Assembly (NCBI GenBank): GCA_036345935.2
Contig: JADWOT020000010.1
Span: forward strand, 5,345,417 to 5,409,416
Source: Taenia hydatigena
Lineage: Eukaryota > Platyhelminthes > Cestoda > Cyclophyllidea > Taeniidae
Direction: 5' to 3'
Length of the DNA: 64,000 nt
Every line of letters begins with the position of its first letter. Position 1 is the first letter of the stretch. Below are positions 12,150 through 23,720 of the stretch, piece after piece. The notes beneath the pieces are model-generated. The model ran no database searches and had not been told where the DNA came from. It saw nothing but the letters and a program-made list of their open reading frames with translations. A program made the translations under genes and the position numbers.

Positions 12150-12790
12150 GGACTAGCATATTTGGGCGGAGGTGATCTCTTTCTCGATTATTGCACTCGA
12201 TCATTTGAGTGTTTCTCTTTATTATGCACTTATGCTTTCCGGTGTTTTTAATTGGCAAACTTCGTAAGGCTTACGTGGAAAAGACGCTGTCAGTCTGCGT
12301 CCAGATTAAATTGCGTAAATCAGAAGCGTAAAAAAATTCTTGCTGCTGAACTGTGCAGTAGGATAAATTAGCGCCAAACGCCTTGCGACCACACAAAGTT
12401 CATAGGAAGCTACGCTAAGACAATTGGCTTAGAAATCCTAATACCTTTTCTATTCCCTAGTTTTTTGTTCACCAAAGCAGAGAAGAAAACTTCGTAGTCG
12501 TAAATTTATTTGAGTAAATGATTGTAAATTCTTGTGTTTCTTTGAGCACGTTACCATCTATTTTGCATTCCCTCCTCCAGCATTGGTTGCATGCGCGGAA
12601 TGAAAATAGCACCTCGAACTTCTCTATAAGTCACCTGTTGCCGCCTGCTACTGTCCATGTTAGATTTGTTAAATTATCAGATGTAAAAGTTGGATATTTT
12701 TGCGAAAAAACTTACATCCCGTTATTTACTGTTATTTCCTGTAGCTTGTTGCACATTTGCCACTGCGATTCTGGGATAAATTGTAAAACA
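12150..12790. repeat. duplicated flank, copy 2 of 3
   Basis: Aligns in order with 8990-9660 and 50840-51430 (shared AGAGAA..CTTCGTAGTCGTA, GCATGCGTGGAA and ATTTGCCACTG-like blocks). It is the downstream flank of Trp-rich copy 3. Confidence 0.7.
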
Positions 12791-12892
12791 GAAGTACGGA
12801 CTGGCGAAGCCGGACCACCCTAATGCATACTGCTTTCTCTCTAGCAGAAAGTAAACCTGGTTGGAAAGCTGATCGGAGATTACTTTATGATG

Positions 12893-13740
12893 CCATTTAC
12901 GTCACCATGGACCTTTTCGATAACATTGGAATAGGAAAGCGACAGTAGTCCACGACTGTGCATCAATTACAGCGAGTTAGCCGCTGTAACTAAGAAGGAC
13001 GCTTTCGATTATCATATGCAAACGATCCATTGGATTTCCAGCATAAATCAAAGCAATTCTCCGTGCTGAGCTTAAAATCCGGACACTGGCCTGTAGAAGT
13101 GGTGGAAACAGACGGGATGAAGGCAGATTTTTGATATCAAAGGGGACATTATGGGTTCTAGACAATAACTTTGAGCTCGAAAGCTTCAGCGCTAATTATA
13201 CTTTTGCGAAACGCCGCACAATCCACCTCGATGACATCCGAGAGCTCAGAACTAAATAGACACCGGCTCTGGATCATCTGCAAGACGCAGTATAGTACCT
13301 GTACTCAAATATCTGCCTCACGCGTCTTTCTGGGATACACAATCTCGTCGGGTGGAATGGCGGTCACCGGACACCATGCAAAACAAGTGAGAACTTGACC
13401 AACACAAACCAATCAGACGAGGCTCCACTGTTCTCTTAGTATGACAAAGCACTATAGGCGATTGGTTTAAGACTTTGCTAAAATTACTAGACCCTTGATA
13501 GACTAGTCGAGAAGTAGGCGAAAAGAATTTTAAGCAAAAGTGTGAGCATGAGGCTTCACGCTTGATTACTGGGTTCCTAATCCTCAAACAAATTACGACA
13601 GTCAGATTAAACGATATAAAAAGAACCTGCATGTTAGCATCAGTGTCGAGTAGGTGGTTACAACACGTTGTAGGCGTTCTATCAAATCCACTGCTCATGT
13701 GGATGATGTGAGTGAAGTCAACGCCAGACGAGGCAACATA
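12893..13740 (+). mobile_element. decayed Ty3/gypsy reverse transcriptase relic
   Basis: Frame-broken but recognisable pol of an LTR retrotransposon, in the expected order. SPWTFSITLE then LCINYSELAAVTKKDA (about 12956-13003) correspond to the SPWASPVV...FCVDYRKLN region. LKSGHWPVEV (about 13066-13095) corresponds to the catalytic-palm LxSGYWQVEV motif. VFLGYTISSGGM (about 13323-13358) is the thumb FLGHxxS motif. HYRRLV...DFAKITRPL (about 13450-13500) is the YYRRFxxxFAxIxxPL connection to RNase H. The YLDD motif cannot be found and at least eight in-frame stops occur. No LTRs were recognised. A basic RRRQIKPPT stretch near 15760 resembles a pol C-terminus and may be the far end of the same element, but integrase was not identified. 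Confidence 0.75.
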
Positions 13741-16700
13741 TTCAACTGAGGTCAGACTCGGGTGTTCTTTGGCAAAGGAATACCTATGACGTCAGTTAAA
13801 TTCACCAAGTGGATTGCAAAGCCACACACATTAAGGTCCTATCTCTGGATTTTTTAAATGCTACCGAACACATCGCTCCCTTAACTGCAGATGCGATTTA
13901 TGTTGCGCCCATCCACATCTCGAAATGTGGTGATGATATTAGTCTCGGTCCAATTTCCTCCGACGCATAGCCATGTTTCAACTTAGTAGAATTTGTTCCG
14001 ATAATAATTCTTTAATCCTTTTGGTGTCATTTTACTTGTTAAAAGCAGAATTGCTATCAATGTGGAACAATTTGAGCGAACTATTCATCGGACATCATCC
14101 ATTGTTCCCTGATAAGTTCCTCCTTTCTCGGAATCCACTCATTGTAGGTGCTTGCAACAGATAAGTTCTTTTGTCTAAAAAAATCCATCTTTAACGAGAT
14201 ACTTTTCTCAGTGCACTGTTGCCACGCATCCTCGTACTGTACCAGAAAATCATTGACCACATGGACAGTGCTTCCAGAAATGAAAAACAGACGCCGAGCT
14301 TCAAGCGAAGAACGAGTGATTCAATTACAATTACGATGGTTTGGAACTAAAAACGGTAAATCATGAGAGGCAGGAGACAGACTTTAGATTAAAAATTTTT
14401 ATGTTTTTCCCTGGAATATGGATAATTACTAGACAGGTGCCAGAGGACAAACAGCAGGATTTGGGTCTTTATAATAAACCACCACTAGCCATTAATGATC
14501 CAACCTCAAGGAATAAGATCACACACTAATAAGAGGGGCGACTAGAGCCGGAATATTGTCCTCCGAAAAGCGAGTAACAGAGCATCAGTAATGCCGGGTT
14601 CTCAAAGCTCTTGTCAAAGCTAAAGTTGCCTAGATTTCAGATTGGTTAATAGGACTGGTGTCAGTCATGTCGGACTTAGAGTTGTCTATGGCCCGATGCC
14701 GTGGGCCTGCCTCATAATCTCCATCTCTAGTACGTGCATATTATCAACTTAAGCAGAACTCATGGCTCCACTTGGTGATACATATTTTGTGCAAGCCAGT
14801 CATTTGAAGCCGCCATGGAATAGATCCATGAATGTGGGCGAATATTCTTAGCCATTACGTGTGGTCTATTCAGTGGCCCTTGTCTTAAAAAATTCTTTCA
14901 GTGTAGGCTTTGCACTCACTGTCAGCTGCTGGAGACCGATGTTCCAGTTAATGCTGAAGCAGTGTGTGATCACTTTCCACTCCTGCGTTCCACTTTTTCT
15001 CCACCGTAATTGTCTTCACCTTTTAGTAAGCTTGAGATTGTAAATGTGAATAATCCGTAGCTCAACTCTGACTACGTGAATGAGATTTTTCAGTTCGAAG
15101 AAAACTTGCCCGCATTCCATAGTCCATGAGAATGAAGAAAAACTGCAAGCTGCTATTGGAAGAAGTCGTCATGCTTCCTTGTCCTACGACAAGCATTAAT
15201 GTAAGAACTGTAGATAAAACCTCAAACAAACTTTTTATTATAACTTAAACTTCCATTTTAGCCACATAAAGTAAACTCAGTTTTGTTAGATTGGAGATTT
15301 TTGACGAAAATCACCCTAGGGTCTGTAAAACGGTCCCGCATTGGACATTTGAAGATCCTAGAGAAACAGGAGTTAAGCAAATTCTCACTAAATGTTTATT
15401 ATGCAAACGTTTTCTTGGCGCGGGTCAAAAATTTATTAATGAGAAAAAAGAAATCGTATTTGCGCATTGAATTTAATGTTACCCTCTCATTTTCAATAGA
15501 CATAACTTCTAAATTTGACTAAATGAGATACCGTGGCAAATTCATTGAGCTCAGAAGCGTCACCTTCAAACGCATGATGTACTTCTGTCGTTTTAACCAC
15601 CAACATTCCTCCTTTTCCTTCCTCCAAGCTCCCATTTACGTTCTGCTTATAGTAATGACAATGAGTGGCACCACTGTGCAACCGTCGGTTTTAAAACTTT
15701 ATCACCAAACACAACGGCTGACTACTCACACCTGATGAAGGGAACAATGGGAGGACTAGAGCATGCAGGAGGCGGCAAATCAAGCCGCCCACTCTAATTC
15801 TACCATCCGACTGTGACCACCCAACACTTGAATTCAATGGCTTACGAATTCGGTTAATTTAAAGTTCGTAGAATCACGGCTTTAAGAATGACTTGATTAA
15901 CATACTCGATTCACGAGTACTTGCAGATTACCAGACCAATTTAATAGCTACCGTTGTTGCGTAGTAGAAATCTGTTGATTTTATCAGCGCAGATTCAACA
16001 ACAAGGCCATTCGACGTAAACCTTTGAATGATGCAAGATTATTGAACAACTGTATCAAGCACCTCACTAAATTCGACAGATCGCTAAGCAAGAAACGGAC
16101 AAAGGTTAATACCGAACCTGTGGATATGCATCCGCAGCCATACGTAAACGCATATAGTCCTGAGAAATGCATTTCCAAGTGGCAATTTTCTTGAGCCTAG
16201 AAAAGTGCGAAAGATGAAGACTTTACCTAACAGTGCCCAAACCATCCTTAGTGCCGTCAATCTGCTGAATTATCGAAAAAAACTTCCTCAAGGGTCATCT
16301 CCATATTCCTCATTGATGACAGGCGTTAATAAGTAACAGGATAAGCATTTTCCACTTGTATTGATGACAGCATGTCAAGTGTTGCATAGATTGGTCAAAA
16401 ATTTGTAAGGATAAGAAATGAAATGTCGCTTAGTTCACTTCAAAAGTTTATGCCGTTTATAGCTCGAGATTCGACTTTCAGAATGGAGACAAACGAGCAG
16501 TCGTTTGCTGATTAAATGCAAAAACGCAGCGACTTCATACTTTCTTGAACTAATATGCTCACCTGTGTGAACACTCTAGTCTCTGTGGACTGCACTTTCG
16601 CTCTGCAGCAGGCAGTGACTTCAGAGTCTCCCAGTTCTCCATCGCATCATTCGTATATGACTCTTCCCTGCTAAAGAAAGTGCCTTACATAACACCAGGA

Positions 16701-17573
16701 TTCTGTGCTCATTCAGGGCGCAAATAAATCGAGTCAACCATAATTTTTTAGTTTGCTGGACGCTTGGGGCTTCTATCCTGTAATTCAGCCAAGAGGTAGA
16801 AAATCTTCGAGCCATACCAGCGGTCCCATAAGCTCTTCTCTACAACTAAAAAACATATTTTTCCTTCGACGTATAACGCAACAGAGGGATTATAATGGGC
16901 ATAGTTTAACTGCTTTTCAACAGGTTACCAAACACGGTGGCTTCATTTTAAAAGTAGCCAGAAGTATGACATTTATGAGACATGCTAGCTCGATTATTAA
17001 CAATACCAGAGCAAACGAGCTTCAATATTTCGTCGAGTTCACGCCTTGTTTTGGACGCAAGCCAGAAGGCTAATCCCCGTAAGTTGTATTAGAGGAAGGA
17101 GAAGAAATACATTCATTCAAAGATCTGCTCAACAAGATTGGTTACAGGAAACTCATGACCCTCAAACATAGCATTCTTCAGTAGCAATTAGAGTGGCTAA
17201 GCCGAACCAGCGAATATTCTAGCTAGACCGATCGCTCCCTACCTAGTAAGTTTGAGTTCCATCAACTGTGATAGGCCATTCACCTTATCTCAGTACATTC
17301 TAATCATGAGTTTGTAACAAATAGATCTATGACTGAATGCAAATTCACCACGCATGGGTCCAACGGGACTAATTTGCATATCCATAAAGATTGGTAAAAA
17401 AAGTGAGGATTTCTTTACAAGATGGACTAATATCCGATAGCATTTCAGTCCAGCAAACTTTGTTTTACTTCAAAGCTTACAAATCATTTTTACATGCTTC
17501 ATCGTCTTTGGTTCAGGAGCCCAATCTTGCATGTTTAGTGATGACAGATATATACGTGAGGAAAGCAATACTG
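13741..17573. other. unassigned; possible remainder of gypsy relic
   Basis: No integrase or LTR could be identified in the sequence following the reverse transcriptase relic. Open frames such as 15523-15735 and 16753-17073 (106 codons) carry no recognisable domain. Nothing else was called. Confidence 0.35.
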
Positions 17574-17579
17574 TTTATT
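17574..17579 (-). terminator. poly(A) signal of homeobox gene
   Basis: AATAAA on the minus strand, 15 nt after the TAG stop of the homeobox reading frame. This would give a very short 3-prime UTR. Confidence 0.55.
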
Positions 17580-17594
17580 GCCTCCGTCACCGCT

Positions 17595-17966
17595 CTAGCT
17601 TCGCTGTTGTTGGCTTTGAAGCTTGGCTCGACGATTCTTAAACCACACCTGAATTCTTGATTCGGCGATGTCGAGTCGTGCTGCCAGCTGCTCACGCGTA
17701 CTCAAGTCGGGATATTTGTCCACCGCGAATAGTTCCTCCAACGCGTGCAGCTGTTCTGATGTGCAAACTGTCCGCTGGCGTCTGGATGGACCTTGAGCTA
17801 ATGTAAAGTAGAATAACATAGAATAGGGTAGCCTGCAATGATGATAAGTGAAATTGTTTACTGAATAAGACATCACACCCCGTACGGCCTTGCTGCTGAT
17901 GTCGTCCAAGTACAAACTGGGCACATATGCAGACGGGTAATCAATATTCCAAGTACTAAAATGCAT
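17595..17966 (-). CDS. K50 paired-like homeodomain protein (goosecoid/Otx-like)
   Basis: Transcription factor gene with two exons: 17966-17879 and 17797-17595, split by an 81-nt intron (GTGTGA...TTACATTAG, phase 1), giving 96 residues. Residues 1-29 (from ATG 17966) have no known motif. The homeodomain starts at about residue 33 with SRRQRTVCTSEQL, has YPDLSTREQLA in helix 2 and IQVWFKNRRAK in helix 3. Lys at position 50 defines the bicoid-type DNA specificity shared by goosecoid, Otx and Pitx proteins. TREQLA favours goosecoid; ESRIQVWF favours Otx. Position 8, usually Phe in the hydrophobic core, is Cys. The protein ends eight residues after the RRAK, so it is far shorter than typical goosecoid or Otx proteins and lacks their C-terminal regions. 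An alternative acceptor (CATTGCAG) exists in the intron. A further upstream exon cannot be excluded. Orthology is not settled. Confidence 0.8.
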   Translation of the reverse strand: MHFSTWNIDYPSAYVPSLYLDDISSKAVRGVMSYSVNNFTYHHCRLPYSMLFYFTLAQGPSRRQRTVCTSEQLHALEELFAVDKYPDLSTREQLAARLDIAESRIQVWFKNRRAKLQSQQQRS

Positions 17967-18000
17967 ATTGCAGGCACCGAACTAACAAACTAACAAAACA

Positions 18001-20390
18001 GTCCCAATTTGTCGCCCATCGTGCTATACAGAGGCAAAAAATGCAGCACGTGAGTAGAAGGACTGATTCCATCGCTCTGAACAACACCTATTCGCTACAC
18101 TTCCCCATCCAACAACTTTTTGAAGTGAAGACTACAGTCTACCAAAAGTGCCTACCGATCCGCCTTTTTTCAACGCCAAGTTGGGCTTTCGCATTAGTGA
18201 GAAACCAGTGTTCGTCTCTCCGTGATTACAGTTGGTAAGAATAAAATCCACACCTTTGAATGCATCCAAGCCTTATTACTGATCAGTTCAAAAGCAAACC
18301 CAGGTCATATCTGAACTGATGAAATTGCTATTGTTGCGATAGCGATCCTGGGATGAATGAATGAATGAATGTCCTCGTCGATGATGTCCAGGCATACGCA
18401 CCAGCATAGGCAGAAGCAGAGCTCTGTGAAAAAGGCAGATCAGGGTTGAGTCGTCACTCAAGACGATACTGCCGCGTGCACTAATCGTCGATATGCCGTG
18501 GAGTACCGCAATCCTTCACCATTTAAATATCCCGAACCCATTATACCTGGAATGTTGGAAAAGAATTTCTAAGACGGAAATACTTCCTCACCCTCTCTTC
18601 AAGCGCAAAGCATAGATCAACAGAGGCCAACCCAACCCTCACACCAACACGAGAGACCACCGCTAACCCATTTAAGCAGTACACCACAGCCGCATTACAC
18701 GCCCATTCCGCCGACAAGCATTTAGTCGGAGAGAGAAATCCCACATCGTCTCGATCTCCTACCCTAGATTCCCCCACCCCGTCCCTTTTCAATCCCCCCT
18801 CCTCCTGCTTACTCCTTTTCAATCCATTCCCGTCCTCAAGCCTAAGTCGCAGTAGTAGTGGGAGCGGCGCCACCACCCATCACCTATACAGTCAGCAATA
18901 AATTAGCTGCCATTCTCCCACGCCAAAAACATTCCCGTACCTTCGAAAGCAAAACATGCCGCAGTTGCCACCAGTGAGGTCTGATCCATAGCGCTTCTAT
19001 TCGTCGTCGTCATCGTCGCCATTGTAAGAGAGCGTCACCTTCACTCTTTCACACATAAGAATGGCAGGCCTCAGCTACACATGCTCCGCGAAGACAAAGA
19101 GATGCAGACATAAAAGCAATAGTAATCCGTGTCGTCCATCCCCGCCGACATCTGCATCACACAACCGAGACCGAGATGCCACCACCACCACCGCCGCCAC
19201 CGCGAATCACTTCACACAACCACCAAATGCTACTTCACCATCACCAGAGTAAGTTTGTAGCATTTGCAAAGGAAAAAGAAACCAAACAATGTAGAGACCG
19301 ACGTGGAAGCGGAAAAGAAAAATGGGTAAAAAGATTTATAAATATGATGAATACTAACAAAAAGATAACGAAAAACGTTAGAACTCCTCTCAACAAAATT
19401 TGCCGTCATTAGAAAGCAAACTAATTACAAATTACCAAAACAATCTCACCTTATCGTTCCAAGTGTCGTACAGCAAAAAGGTGAACGTGAGTAGGCACTG
19501 CAGTTGGAAAACAAAGCGTCCTAGCAGTCACATTATGAGGCTTTTGCGTTCACTTTACCAAAGTCACAAGCTTATTCATTAAATTCGACCACATTAATCA
19601 AAACTCGTTCTTACTAAAATAACTAACCACTTGGAAACAGCCAAAACAATCCTACTTAATCTCAAGAAGAATTGTGTAGTGAAAAAATCAACGCAATTAG
19701 GCAATGAAAATGGAGCAAGTCCTGACAGCAACTGCAGCTATTTTTGAAACGATTAGCCTAACATACAGAGTGGTAAAGAAGGAAAAAATGTAAGTACAAA
19801 TGTATGCATGTAATGGGTGTTCAAGCGCAAGAAAGCACCAAGCAAACAATTGCCAGGCGCTCAGTAAAGTTATAACTCATCCCAACGAAATTGCGCCTCA
19901 ATAATCAACTTTCGACGTTGCTAAGAAAACATAAAACCTCACAATCTGTCATAACAGTCACAATTTATCACTTAAAGTGCCATATAGCAAAAATTGCACC
20001 TCAGTAAACGTCTTAACTGTCACATTGAGAGGCCCTTGCGTTTACTCCAGCAAGCATGTGCGCGAAAGAAGAGAATCGACATTTAAAGTACATGTTAACA
20101 ACAAAACCACTAAAGCTAACAAAAGTGTACTATATACTTAAGAGACATCCAACTTCTGACAGCGAATGGAAGCCTATTAATCCGAAACAGCGATCTCGAA
20201 AACGAGAAGCACTTACGCGAGCCGCGTACAAATCTGACAAATCATTTCAAGGTTCGTTCGGTAAAACAAATAATGTAATACTTAATTCTTAAAATGCGCT
20301 TTGTAGGCCAGAGGCGGGAAGTCAATCTGAACCACGTGACGGAGGAGCGCGGTGACTCGCTGCAGTGTGACATGTCCTCGGCCTGAACCC
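18001..20390. other. unassigned region with locally raised GC
   Basis: From about 18.35 to 19.25 kb the sequence becomes GC- and pyrimidine-rich, with a short GAAT repeat (18353-18371), poly-C tracts near 18.78 kb and a CCACCACCACCGCC tract near 19.18 kb. ATG at 19061 opens 63 codons, and a good donor (CAGA/GTAAGTT) lies at about 19250, so a first exon or UTR is possible. It is upstream of the minus-strand homeobox gene and could hold its promoter. No further exon was found. Confidence 0.3.
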
Positions 20391-20391
20391 C

Positions 20392-20398
20392 CATATAT
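20392..20398 (+). promoter_or_regulatory. TATA-like box upstream of gag fragment
   Basis: CATATATAGCC about 40 nt before the gag ATG; a second TATATATT lies only 5-12 nt before it. By position the first could be the promoter of the former LTR. No LTR ends were identified. Confidence 0.35.
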
Positions 20399-20434
20399 AG
20401 CCTAGCTGTATTTATCACCCCATATATATTAAAG

Positions 20435-21031
20435 ATGTCTAAACGTAGGCAGACTTCTACTATCAAGGGTAACCAGGAGGAACCCTCTACACTGGTGGCA
20501 GCGTTGGCGGACCTTCCCCATTTCAAGGAAGGGATGAATTTCGGAGATTGGATGAAAACCGTTAGGTTTAACATCCACTTGTATCCCCAGCGGCAGAGGA
20601 TTCCGCTGATCCTACACGCTCTCCCGCAAGAGCTGTTCTCCGCAGCGGTTGATGCCGGAGTCTCACCCGACTCCGATCTAGACGAGTGCTGCGAGAATCT
20701 GGCCCAGCTCGTTATTGACCAACGAGAGGAGTCGCTCGCTAGAGAGTTCCTTCTCCGCGAGCAAAAATCGGGCGAAAATGACGAGGACTTCGCGGAAGCA
20801 CTGCAAATCCTCGCTGAACGGGGTTTCAGAGGCTGCCCACCTAAAAAGGTGAAAAGATGGGTGGCTGTCCAATCCAAAGCCGGCGTCCGTCCCCCGTCTA
20901 TCGCCGCGGAACTCCAGACTCTGAAGACCAGCGACCTCAGCCAGCTGGTCGATGCAGCCACTAGGAAACGTCAGGAACTCCTCCTGACTTCATCGCTCCA
21001 CGGACCCCTCCGCTCCGTATCGCAAAAGTAG
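20435..21031 (+). CDS. LTR-retroelement Gag fragment
   Basis: An uninterrupted 198-residue frame from ATG 20435. It contains a capsid-like, mostly helical region (NFGDWMKTVRFNIHLYP, then FLLREQKSGENDEDFAEALQ), typical of the gag capsid of Ty3/gypsy elements, where it forms the particle shell. No CCHC zinc knuckle is present before the TAG, so the nucleocapsid part is absent. The protease frame follows in the -1 frame, overlapping at GCAAAAGTAGG (21022-21032), which could be a former frameshift site or simple decay. GC content is visibly higher than the neighbourhood. The antisense frame (20242-20961) is a shadow. An intact gag beside a damaged protease is unusual and leaves open that the gag part is retained by a host gene. 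Confidence 0.6.
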   Translation: MSKRRQTSTIKGNQEEPSTLVAALADLPHFKEGMNFGDWMKTVRFNIHLYPQRQRIPLILHALPQELFSAAVDAGVSPDSDLDECCENLAQLVIDQREESLAREFLLREQKSGENDEDFAEALQILAERGFRGCPPKKVKRWVAVQSKAGVRPPSIAAELQTLKTSDLSQLVDAATRKRQELLLTSSLHGPLRSVSQK

Positions 21032-21552
21032 GTGAGCAGCACTATTCCTTTTCCAGCTTATCCTCCTATGGCTCTCTTCCATTTATGCGAGTCACCGGCA
21101 AGCTAGAGAGACACCCCTGCAGTTTCCTCCTTGACTCAGGCGCAGCCAAGTCATCGGTGAACCCTCAGGCGTTCCCAGATCTCCACAACAAATTTTGCAC
21201 GTGTCCCTTCTTTTTAAAATTTCTCTCATCAGAAAGGAGAAAGATGAAAGCATAAGGAGAGACGTTACTAAAAGTATCACTGGGGACAGAAACGTGGCAA
21301 GTCCCATTTATTATGTGCCCCGAGTTGATTTGGGACTCTATACTCCGTGTGGACTTCCTTCGTAACACCAAGGTGGTCCTGAGTTTCGCAGAAGGGACAT
21401 TCGTAACCCCGTGGCATAAGAAAACAACCCCAGTCAGATCTCCGCCCAAAAAGGACGCAGACGCAATCTGTAGCGTCCTCTTCGAAGCTGCGGCCATCCC
21501 GATCAACGACTTGGACGAGCCTGCCTTGTGTAGGGTGTTCGGCTGTCTGTGA
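21022..21552 (+). pseudogene. LTR-retroelement aspartic protease fragment
   Basis: Frame following gag in the -1 register. It carries the retropepsin active site as LLDSGAAKSSVN (DSG at 21133-21141) and the distal strand as ILRVDFL, where the family has ILGxDFL; the Gly is Arg here. A TAA at 21253-21255 interrupts the frame between the two. The frame ends at TGA 21550 after FGCL. No reverse transcriptase, RNase H or integrase follows, so the element is truncated. Sequence after it changes to a purine-rich tract. Confidence 0.7.
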
Positions 21553-23720
21553 AGGAGGAGAAGGAGCAAGAGAAGAGGATAAGAGGTGGAGGAGGGCACA
21601 TACAGTGAAAAGCGCATCATTCCACGCGTCACCGTGCGGTTTTTGATGCTTGAATCTTGGGGTAGGATGTCAATTCTACTTAAGTTGTGCTCAGTAGGTG
21701 GTGCTTTAACAACTCGATGGCTCACAATCTCTCAGTTGTAGTGGTAGTAGTGGTAAGAGGAGGTGGTGATGGTTGCGGTGGCACATATCTGACACTGGTA
21801 GTGAGCCGGTGAGGAGAGAGGGGACACTTGTCAGTTGCTAACGCACATATTAGTAGTATTACGAAAAGAAAGCGATTCTGTCACTTCGCAACTGCACTGG
21901 GTGCTTACATTCTTCCTGGTTGCTGCACCGTCGACGCCGTCGCCATCATCGTAGCATTTGAGCAACCCAGCTGCGACTATTTCAATCAATTGATGTGGTA
22001 TTTATTTATTACTTGAGCAACTGCTCGGTTGCACTTCGATGCCTTGCGTTCACTCCTAAATTTTACGTGGCCTGCCCCTTCCATATCTCTCACTACTCTT
22101 TCTCCCACCATCCAGGCGTCGTTATGCATGATTTGACACACTCTTGGTGTGAGTGTGTGTTTTCCCATGCCATAATAAGGAGCGAATGGATCAAATTCCT
22201 TTATTTCTTCTACCATAAAAACACAACTGATGAAGAGAATATGTGACAGCGTTCACAAACTGCGGCTTTGCATTAAAAGCTGTCGGAGTAGGTACTGGAG
22301 AGGGAACGGTGTCTGCTAATAAAACGATAAAGAAGACAATAATGTGGAGCGGACGCTTGGATGCTAACTAAGACACCTTCTTTCCTGTGCTTGCTCTGTG
22401 GCTTACCCCTCAAAGCCGTTCGTGCAGGGGCGATTTCACAATGCTTTAAGTCTGCCCCTTTCTTGGTAGCTACTGTTTATCTCAATCTTAGAGACTGTAC
22501 AACTGTTACTGCTGTTGCCGTGGCTATTTTCTTCTTCCCATCTATTATCACTCTAAAAACTTGACTTACCCGCCTACCCACCCGCTTTGATTACGACCAC
22601 GAGACGGCGTGTGGGAATGGCCCAGATTTGGGTCTCGTCGCTGACTCATCCCCTAAGCCGTTAGTCGGCCGAGCGGTGGGTCGATGGACGGATCAATGAA
22701 TCGATGAGACCACCAACTGTTGTGCACTCGTTGTGTGCACTGGTTATCACTAGAGCAAATTTAGCACACAGATTACAAACGCTAATCCTCTCTTCCTTCT
22801 GATTTTCTTCACTTAGAGCCCTTCCCATGCATGCACACCATCCGCTAGATGGTGAGTTCTGTCCGTCTCACTTCTCCACTAATAATGATAATAATAAATA
22901 TAATAATGCCGGTAGGATTAGGACTCTCACCAACAAAAGGATTCTTCCTCTGATTTCAACAACAGGGCAAAAGGGGGAACAATGCTCGAAACAGCAACTG
23001 ACACTAGATCAGTGGATGCTTATGTGTATTCACGTCTTCTTCCTCTTCCCTCCTCACCCAGTAGTGCCTCGAAATGATCGTAGGATTGCTAGGCAGAAAA
23101 AAAGCACACATTGTACACGAAGACCGTGGAGACATCATCACCATGACCACGTGGGAGAAGTGCATACGTGCATACGTACATACAAAGCCCTTGGGCACGA
23201 CCGCTTAAAACAACAGTCGATCCAGTTTTATGATAAGCGCACGTAAGACCCTCGCTCCCCTTCCAGCAGAAACCGAAACAGCTACTGGTATTAGTAGTAG
23301 CACTGTTCAAAAATCAACGAACTGCTGTGATCCGCGACCCCAGTAGACGAAGCCACCCCAGTGGACAAAGACGATGACCAGCGAAGTGGTACAGTGATGT
23401 AAACCCTCGCTTATGACTTATTTACACCAACAAGCAGACCACAAGAAGTACTAGGAGAGGAGAAACCCCAGTTAAGGCATAACTGGTTCCTCGCCATCAA
23501 ACCGCTATCACGCAGTGCAGGTACTAAATACCGCACTCTACAAGAATATCAGTCACATCACATCAAAGTGGATTAGTGGCGAAAAGGTTCGGTGCATTGA
23601 AAACAACAATGCATGCATAAGTACGCACAATCGCAATTTATCCACTTCCTCCTCCTCCATGTTCACAAACGTGCGCACAATCTTCGTCCGCATCGGCGAA
23701 TGAGTCCTTCTCCCAGCTAG
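21553..23720. other. unassigned; purine tract and low-complexity patches
   Basis: A GGAGGAGAAGGAG-like tract starts directly after the protease fragment and purine- or TAG-rich patches continue to about 21.8 kb. An AATAATGATAATAATAAA patch lies at about 22.88 kb. A 139-codon frame at 22827-23246 has no recognised domain and low-complexity content. No gene is called. Confidence 0.35.

Noticed and set aside
13318..13698. 126-codon minus frame containing LLDTDA, recalling the RNase H start
   Set aside because: The reverse transcriptase motifs before and around it are on the plus strand, so the match is coincidental.
20242..20961. 239-codon minus-strand frame, among the longest in the window
   Set aside because: It lies antisense to the recognisable gag frame and has no motif; a shadow frame.
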